This document shows, one piece after another, positions 56,337 through 64,000 of a DNA stretch of 64,000 bases. Numbering within the stretch: the first letter of the stretch is position 1; every line of letters begins with the position of its first letter. Made by a program: the position numbers and the translations under genes. The notes beneath the pieces were generated by a model. That model was not told the DNA's origin and ran no database searches. It saw nothing but the letters and a program-made list of their open reading frames with translations. This DNA comes from Caenorhabditis elegans (lineage: Eukaryota > Nematoda > Chromadorea > Rhabditida > Rhabditidae). The stretch lies in the NCBI RefSeq assembly GCF_000002985.6, contig NC_003283.11:6386001-6450000 (forward strand). Direction: 5' to 3'.

Positions 56337-59300
56337 ATGCCAAATCTTTTGGCGACCGCTTCACAAGTCGCGAATTCTCTATCTAACTTAAAAGCTAAAT
56401 ATATAAAGTACTTAGAAACATTATGTTCTGCAAATGGCATCGACATCTCTACTCTAAAAGTGAGTTATGATCACTAGCTTTTCACTTACACTTTGCATGT
56501 TAATCGCTCACAAAAGACTTGACCGTATTCTCAGACCGAAGGAGATACTCACAAAGTTCTAGAAATGTATTTTGGAGGACTTCCTGTCCTAGTTGGTCTC
56601 AAATACTTTTCCCATCTTTCTACACTTCGACTATTTGGACAACAAATCACATGCCTTAAGCCATTGGGAGAGGTTGCTCCAACCCTTGAAGAACTCTGGG
56701 TCTGTGAAGGTGCTGTTAAAGATTTAGCAGGAGTTGATCATTGCATCAGACTCAAAAAGCTATTTCTATATGATAATGCCATTGAAGACGCCAGTTGTTT
56801 GTGTGCTCTGACAAACCTACAGTACCTCAATATTGCCAGCAACAAGCTGAAGAGTCTTACGGTTTGGTTTTATGATTTCTTCAGTTTATTTCCAAATCTC
56901 TACCATTTTCGAAATCATCAGAATTGATAAAATGTTTTTCAAAATGTCAAATCAAATTTTTGGTAAATTGCAAAACATTTTGAATAATTTTCAATATGTC
57001 ATTGTTTTATTACGCAAATTGGAAGTTACCAGATTATGTTACAACCTGAAATGGGAATTTTACTTTTTTCAGTTTCTCCGAGATATGAAAGATTTGACAA
57101 ATTTATCTTTGGCAGACAACAAAATGAAAGATTCAGGTATAATCACCATCTTTCCCTATTCCTAACCTGCAGTTTCAGTTGTTGCAACTGCCATCTGGCC
57201 TGAAAGCATACAACATTTGGATATATCTGCCAACTGTTTCTCTTCAAATCGAGCTTTATTTTCATTAACAATTTTGTCATCTCTGAGATCCTTGAATCTA
57301 GATCCAGTGATTTCCAAATCTACCGTAGCCCCGAATTTATTTTTTGCGTGGATTGCTCATTCATTTCGGTTTATCGAGTCATTGGATGATGATCCGATTA
57401 CTGAATCATTTGTTCCAACATATCGACCAATGGCTGATACTATTTATGCCGAAAAACTGGCAAAATTGGCAAAAGCAGATGAAAAGTATTTGAAGGATTT
57501 GAGAATGGCTGAGAAACATTCTGGTAAGATTGAAAATCGGTTGGCATGTCTCGCCGAGGCACTCACTGCCTACAAAGATGCAATGCAGACAAAGGATGCA
57601 AAGAAGGAAATTGTGAAGAGAGTTCATGAAATATGTGTGAGCAATTCAAAAGCAGTGAAGAATATTAAAAGTAAGAACATTCACCGTATTTCTCCTGTTA
57701 GACTTGCTCCCCACTGTCTTAAAGGCACTTAAAATAAAAAAAAACTGTCTTCATAAATTTTTTTCGCTGTGAGACCCATCCGAATAGTTTTGAGCGCCTT
57801 GAATACAAATTATGGAAACATTCGAAATTATGATGTATTCATTTAAACTACATACAGAACTTGTCAGTATCCTCATATCTTTACTGTACCCCCACAGAAA
57901 CCAAATTAAATCACAACAGAATTTCATTTTTTTTCATTTTCAAAGGTGTTAGAAAGTTGGAATAATCTTCTTATTCTAATATATTACTCAAAAAATACAA
58001 CTCTCATATTTCTCACGTTCCACTAGAACAATCCTACAGTACCTCAAAAAATATCCTATGTATTTAAAAACAAACTAGAACCTAGGAAAAACTTGAAAAA
58101 AAACTCAGATTGGTCATCTGTTCACAATTTCAAGTTTTCTATTACAACAACTTCCAGAAAACTATACGGTACTTTCTGAATACATTCGATCTCTATCAAA
58201 ATATCAAATCTCGAGTGATATGGAGTCTTGTCAAACATTTCAATTAAGAGATGGAACGGCTGAAGAAATTGCTTTTATCACTCAAACTTTGAATTACAGC
58301 TGCTCGATGAAAAATAGTTATGAGGTACCAATTGGGTTGCTATAAAAGAGTGAATTATGTTATTTCAGATTATTGTCAAATCTTGTTCTGTGCTTGGAAA
58401 TATAACAAAAAATGAAACAGACCGTCTATTCATCTTGGAGAAGGATTCAAATGAGAAGTTATTTGATTTGAGAACAATTTTTAATTTATTGGATAGATTT
58501 ACGAGAAAAGACTACACAAAGCACGCGGTACGGCTGATTCGAGATTTCGAAGTAATAAAAAAACAAGAAAAAGATCGAACTATCATATTCTTTCTACCAC
58601 TAGTACTATCGAAAATGGCAGCTGCTCGTGGAGCAACCAAATTCATAGATGAAGAAGGAGTTTCATCATCGAATGACAATTTGAGTTGGTCTGATATTAG
58701 GTTATTGGCTGTTCTTGCGGTAGAAGTACAGCCTATCGGACAGTTAACAACAGATCAATTGAGGCATATGGATCAATTTGAAGAGTCATATAATGAACAA
58801 TTGAAGAAGTTGAATGATATGAACATAAAATTAGATGTGAAAGAAGAGAGACACAGACGAAACGAGGAACCAGCTGAAACTTCAATTGAAGCAGTCAGCA
58901 ATCAACAATCTAAAATCAGGAAGGTATCCGATGTGCTTGCAAATATAAGTAATCTAACTGGCAGAGCGTGTGATGAGAAACTGCCATTCGATTGGTTCAC
59001 AATGAGAAATCCTTTGGAAATTGCATTGGCATATTTTGATTTTAGGCCGATCAAGGAAGTTAGCGATTTGATGGTGAGTGGCACCTAGCTAGAGAGAAAT
59101 TTCATATAGTAGATGTAAGTGCCTGCCTACTGCATTTTGACATAAACTCCGGTGTTCGGTTTTTCAGATTGATATTTCTTGTTACACTAAAAAGCATTTT
59201 CATACCTTGAGCTTCAAACTTTTTACTTTTGAAAAGTAAAAATTTACCTTTTTTAGACTCGACTAACTGCCCTCGAACTATGCGATCAGAAGTTGACAAA

Positions 59301-61556
59301 ACTGACAGGAATTCAAGAACTTGTCAGCTTACAATTTCTTTCTGTTCGCAAAAACAAGCTGACCTCTTTAAAAGTAAGTTTGGGCCCTAATTTGACATAT
59401 CATTTTGAATTTACAAATTTCCAGAAACTGAATCGACTTCCCTGCTTGAAACTTCTAGACGCATCTTTTAATCATATTTCCAAAATCGAGCAACTCCCAA
59501 GTTCTCTCCTTCACGTAGATTTGAGCCATAACAAATTACAGACTCTTGTGTTTTGTCAGAGTTTAGGAGTTTGTTTGATTATTTACTATGTCAATTCACA
59601 AGTTTTAATAAATTCCAGAATACTAGACATCTTCTGCTTCATCGAAATCAAATCAAGTCTATGAAAGGTGTAGAGTCATGTGTGCAATTAGAAACTTTCT
59701 TTGTAAATGACAATTTGTTGAAGGATAAAAGTGATGTAGAGCTGCTCAAGGTTAGAGCCAAATTATCACTGAAAACTTAACTAATTACCTGCAGACTATG
59801 CCAAAACTTACCCATCTCGACATGTCAAATAACATTCTCAGTTCTGCAGAAGGATATAGGCCAAGAGTTATGCAGGCAGCACAGTTTCTGATATCTTTGG
59901 ACAGACAAATTGTGTGTTTTCCTTATACAATTTAAGCTAGTCTCTATTTCGAAATTGTTCTAGATTCCATTGGAAGAACGACATGTTAACACAATGAAAC
60001 AGACCACGAGAGGATTAAGCTTGGAATTGATTGAAAGAATGTTAGTGGTTTATTTTTTGAAATCATATATAAAGTTGATTTTCAGATGTCCTGAATGGAA
60101 AAACAAAAAGGAATTGATGATTTGTGATCAAAAGATTGAGCAGATTATTTTGGAAAAGTCACAAATGGAGGAGTGAGTCAATTTGTTTTTTTTAGATACC
60201 AAAACGCAGTTCAATGATAAATGTACATACCTTTTCATACCTATAGGGCACATAATTTTCTGGTTTTGTAAGTTTTTTAAATTTCTGGTTTTGAAAGTTT
60301 TGCATGCAATCCCTTTCTGAACATGTACATATGTTACTCAAAACGTATAATAAAATTTCAAAAAAACGTTCCAAATTTAAAAAAAAGAGATTTTAATTTA
60401 ATTGCAGATTATCCCAAATCCGACTAATTGACCTGTCTAAAAATCGACTGTCAAGCGTTCGTGAAATCAGTTCCTTCAACATCACCCATCTTATTCTCAA
60501 TAACAATTGCCTGAAATCGATTGCAGTAAACGATGGCCAAACATCATTGCAGCCATTTCCTTATTTAGAAAACCTAGATATTTCGAATAACTCAATAAGC
60601 AATACATCTATTCTGAGACTTGGAATCCCACTTTTATTGAAACTTAAAAACATTAATTTGTCGCAAAATGCATTGTCAAGGTTGATAGTTATTGTAAATC
60701 TAGTCACACTTGAATATTTTCAGATTTGATTGTTCTCTATTTGATCTTCCGAATTTGGAATCAGTTGATTTGAGTAACAACTCGATAAAAACAATTATCA
60801 GACGCCCATTGAAAACTTTAACTTCCTTGAATCTTCAAAATAACAAATTGACAACTCTAACTCCATTGTCATGCCCTAATCTAGTGTCATTAGATATTTC
60901 AAACAATAAGTGAGTTTTTGATAGGTGCCTAACTTTACGATTTTTAGCAAGTTCTATACTCTTTAGCTATTAAAGTTTCAAATTTGTAGACTTGCGTCTT
61001 GTGCATCTTTGAAGCCTCTCTGCGAATGCAAGACTCTGGAAAATTTGGACTGTAGGAACAATTCAGTAACGGAGAGAAGGGTTTATGTTGATTTTATCAA
61101 AGCACAGGTTCCATCTGTTAGAAAACTAGATGACGAGATTATGAGCAATGAAATTGAAATTACGAAACGAAGATTGTCTCGAGCAAATGATTTGATCTCG
61201 ATGAGCAGAAGAAGCAGGTACTTACAATTAGGAATATCTGATATTATGACTCTTTTTACACTACACAATTTCAGTATGGTGACCTCGTCGATGCTATCTT
61301 GGTTCGAGAGAGAAGAGGGTGAAACTCTGGAAAACGTGAAAAGGGCTTCAAGTTTTCTAGAACCAAGTGCAGCTGAAACCCCCATGAGACCACGACGGCT
61401 TGAACCTCTTCCCGGAAGACGTAAAACTAATAGTGAAAGCAATGGATTAATGTTGTTAGGTACAAAGTAAGTGATTTTATATATTAGTTGAGAGATTATG
61501 AAATGTTTCTAAATTCGTTTTTGTTCATTTTCAGAGCTGTGCAACATCGCAAGTAA
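56337..61556 (+). CDS. Large leucine-rich-repeat protein (LRRC9-like)
   Basis: Seventeen exons: 56337-56459, 56535-56861, 57073-57136, 57179-57670, 58158-58324, 58369-59073, 59257-59373, 59425-59568, 59619-59750, 59795-59911, 59964-60040, 60086-60172, 60408-60680, 60724-60909, 60990-61217, 61275-61466, 61535-61556. They sum to 1150 codons plus stop with consistent phase. Three blocks of SDS22-type LRRs (LxxLxLxxNxI) lie about 55-195, 630-800 and 855-1010, separated by helical spacers (one with KLAKLAKADEKYLKDLRMAE). A terminal LRR is capped by KTLENLDCRNN and VPSVRKLDDEIM. The basic C-terminus has RPRRLEPLPGRRK. Three LRR arrays split by coils recall LRRC9, but I cannot confirm orthology. No signal peptide or membrane segment, so probably cytoplasmic. 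The last coding exon is only 22 bp. I recall it as T05H4.3. Confidence 0.8.
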
Positions 61557-61835
61557 AAGGCCCAATTATGTGGAGAGTCTGTCGAATATATTTTTTTCTA
61601 AACTATTATTATCATTTTTCAACTAAATATAAATACTATCTGAATAAGTCTCATGATAGGTATTCAAAAGTTAGTAGTGCCTACCTTACAATAAGAGTAA
61701 CTACGGTAGTTGTCTGAGTCTATTTTGGTCAGTGTTCTTCAAAATGTAGAATTTTGGAAACATCATTTGAAATTTCGATTTGATCTTACAATCAGTTCAA
61801 TATAATACCACTTTTGGGGTTTTCACAGGAATTCT
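61557..61835. other. 3' flank of the LRR gene
   Basis: 279 bp without coding signal; no canonical AATAAA close to the stop, the nearest variant being AATATAAATA at about 61626. Ends where the transposon relic begins. Confidence 0.4.
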
Positions 61836-62463
61836 GCAGACAGTTTTATTGGGAACTAGTTCAGAGCAGAGGTGGGCGGATATTTTTTCGGATATTTTCT
61901 AATAATGAATTTATCAATAAGTATTGATGTAGTTATTCTGGAAAAAATGTATCCGAACAAAAGAGTAACTATTAAGAAACATTTTAATATGATAAAACCT
62001 AGAAAAATTCTACAAGTTTTCTGTATAAACGATATGCAAGTCCATTATCCGATATCCGTAATATCCGTAATATCCGATATCCGATGTTGCTCGGCTAATA
62101 AGTTTTAAGGTCTCGGTAAGGAAAACTTGTAGAATTTTTCTAGGTTTTATCATATTAAAATGTTGCTTAATAGTTACTCTTTGGTTCGGATACATTTCTT
62201 CCAGAATAACTACATCAATACTAATTGATAAATTCATTATTAGAAAATATCCGAAAAAATATCCGCCCACCTCTGGTTCAGAGTAAAAATCCATTGTTAA
62301 CCATAGGAAATGCACTGGATTCTATACTGAATTTTCAGATGAAAATTTTCAGACTCACCGTGTGTTTAGCAGGAATGATTTACAGATTCTAAAAGCCCAA
62401 TTTGTCAGAAGATATAACATGTTCAACTTATTTCTTATCATACCACACGGTTACATAATTCCC
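61836..62463. mobile_element. Relic of a Tc4/Tc5-like inverted-repeat end, split by a MITE
   Basis: 62284-62463 aligns base for base in length (180 nt) with the terminal 180 nt of the right arm of the intact element (35851-36030). It shares AACCATAGGAAATGCACTG, TTTCAGATGAAAATTT and the end ..ATTCCC followed by TA. The preceding part of the arm resumes left of the hAT-type MITE (about 61836-61867). No partner arm or transposase is nearby, so it is a diverged solo end. Confidence 0.7.
61868..62275. mobile_element. hAT-type MITE, 408 bp fold-back
   Basis: Perfect outer inverted termini CAGAGGTGGGCGGATATTTT and their complement, with long arms of about 160 bp (CTACAAGTTTTC / GAAAACTTGTAG nearest the loop). 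The flanks are TTTCAGAG (left) and GTTCAGAG (right), an 8-bp target duplication with one mismatch. The terminus type CAGxGGTGGGC and 8-bp duplication are hAT hallmarks. The loop is built of ATCCGATATCCGTAAT-like repeats. Confidence 0.85.
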
Positions 62464-62707
62464 TAGTAGGCTATAAGGTAATGCAGGTTTCACCCCACTT
62501 TATTTATTTCGGCATTATCACTTTTTTTTTCAATAAATATCACTTTTTAATTTCACGTTTTTAAAAAAATAGTGAAATAATTAAAACATTTTAGAAAGCC
62601 AAATTTTAAGTGAGCGTGAAACGAAAAAAAAAACCGCCCATGAAATTTCAAATTTATTTATTTCTTGATACTTCGCCAGCTCTACGAAGTTTTTCCAAAT
62701 CGTCAAA

Positions 62708-64000
62708 ATGTCCGATTCACCAAGAAGCGACGAAGAGGATCTCAGTGAAGGTTCGGACAGCTCAGTATCACTGCATCAGTAAATTTTTCACTATATTATG
62801 CTACGTGGATCTCTTTTATTGAATTGTAATTTCAAACAACTGCCAACGTAGCAAAAACTAAACTGTATGCTGTTATGAAAAGTTTTATTCAAATTTTAGA
62901 ATCGATCCCAAAATTCAATGTATCGTCACGGACCCACGTGCAGTGCGAATCTTGATTCTACATCAACATCTTCAAGGCATTCCAGTTTTCAATGCATATA
63001 AAGCAATGAACAAGGTATTTGGAGATCACTTTATGGAATACCGACACTTTGAATATTGGTATATGGGACTTGCAAATGGGAGTTTAACCGTAGACTCTTA
63101 TGATAGGTTTGTGTTTTTTCAATGAACATAATATCACAGTACCTTTTATAGATTTCATACATCAGAGAGAAAAGAGTTCACCGACTTTTCAACCTACTTC
63201 CAAGCAATGATTCTGGATAAACTGAATCCAATTGATCGGTAAGAATTGATTGTATTTTTGTTTTGTAAATACAAAATCTTCAGGTTTGCTGCACGCGCAG
63301 TTTGCCGTGGTTTTAAGTCTATGATCGATTATCAACATTCTAACCTGAAAACGATGACTATGTATCTAGAAGAGAAAAGCGTTGGATTGAAGACAAACGG
63401 TGGCTACGTGACCTATGAATTGGAGGATGAGGACTGTCAAGTGAACTATAAGAAACGGAAAATGATTGTTAAGGATAAGAAACCATTGGAGGTTGCTATG
63501 AAGGATGTATCAAGACTTTTGAAGATCAGAGGATTAGATATGGATTACTTCGCAATTATTATGACGGAAATTATGGAAGAAGAGTTCGTTTCATTTGATG
63601 CTATTAACGACGTTCTTAAATCAATTGGAATCCTGTCGGCAAAATCAGTATTGCTCGATTGGTTTCACACTTTTGAAATTACTGTACTTCTGAAATACTT
63701 TAAGCCTGGAATCCTGGAGGACTTAACAATTAAATGTCTTGAATCCGATGAAGAGTTCACAGGAAATCTGGTGTACCTGGAACAGTGGAAAAAGGCAAAG
63801 AATCTGAAATTGTCTAAAGTCCCAAATTTTCCAATTATCGTCGAACATCTCGATAACTTCAAATCTTTGAACTTCGACTTCCATGGGGAACCTTTCTCAA
63901 GAGATGATATCATGAAGCTTCGAGATGTGAGTTTCCTTTCATATATCAATTTTCCCAAATAAACTTTCAGGAGGTTCTTCTAAAATCAACCAAGTTTGAA
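62708..64000 (+). CDS. F-box A protein (HTH, F-box, FTH), 3' end beyond window
   Basis: Exons 62708-62778, 62900-63106, 63152-63238, 63284-63926 and 63971 to the window edge; the stop codon is not in view. After an acidic N-terminus (SDEEDLSEGSDSS) comes the short helix-turn-helix region that precedes the F-box in this family (ILILHQHLQGIPVFNAYKAM, HFEYWYMGLANGSLTVDSYD). The F-box follows (FSTYFQAMILDKLNPIDRFA, ARAVCRGFKSMID). From about residue 240 the FTH domain is recognisable by LLKYFKPGILEDLTI and YLEQWKKAKNLKL. The family is greatly expanded in C. elegans and supplies SCF substrate receptors. It is separated from the LRR gene by 1.15 kb of mobile-element debris. Confidence 0.85.

Noticed and set aside
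1-64000. CRISPR arrays, rRNA genes or prokaryotic mobile elements
   Set aside because: None seen; gene structure is that of a nematode nuclear genome.

Overview
The window is nuclear DNA of a Caenorhabditis nematode. It is AT-rich, most introns are about 45-60 bp with TTTCAG acceptors, spliced leader-type acceptors sit next to ATGs, and palindromic C. elegans-type dispersed repeats are common. From memory of gene content and order (the ET-module giants, a GH19 chitinase, atp-4, alh-4, gad-1, erfa-1 and the hpo-19 pair) it looks like the F57F4/T05H4 part of C. elegans chromosome V. No database was consulted. Exon models were read by hand; in every complete multi-exon gene the joined exons keep one frame and sum to a multiple of three.

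Layout. 1-3.0 kb: no gene. 3.0-3.7 kb (-): small secreted low-complexity protein. 4.5-6.5 kb (+): mitochondrial ACOT9-type acyl-CoA thioesterase. 6.5-23.7 kb: an ~8.8 kb tandem duplication carrying two giant secreted, probably GPI-anchored ET-module proteins (-), 2153 and 2090 aa by my model. 23.7-29.2 kb: gene-poor, with one long palindromic repeat. 29.2-31.4 kb (+): GH19 chitinase. 31.6-38.2 kb (-): URB1 C-terminal-domain gene whose last intron holds an intact 4.3 kb Tc4/Tc5-like transposon plus a MITE. 38.7-39.6 kb (-): acidic orphan. 40.4-41.1 kb (-): atp-4. 41.9-43.9 kb (-): alh-4. 45.4-47.5 kb (-): gad-1. 48.2-50.4 kb (+): erfa-1 (eRF1). 50.6-54.0 kb (+): hpo-19 and a second NADH-cytochrome b5 reductase. 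54.3-55.7 kb (-): F-box/FBA-type protein. 56.3-61.6 kb (+): 17-exon LRR protein. 61.8-62.5 kb: hAT-type MITE nested in a transposon relic. 62.7 kb to the end (+): F-box A (HTH/F-box/FTH) gene, cut by the window edge.

The right half is mostly conserved housekeeping genes (F-type ATP synthase, fatty aldehyde oxidation, translation termination, ER electron transfer). The left half is nematode-specific and repeat-rich. The observations I rate highest are: an in-frame open extension after the eRF1 UGA that continues across a downstream intron, which would fit a readthrough/NMD autoregulatory circuit; a canonical-geometry tRNA-like sequence in both inverted-repeat arms of the transposon; and the mosaic identity of the giant-gene duplication, which points to gene conversion.
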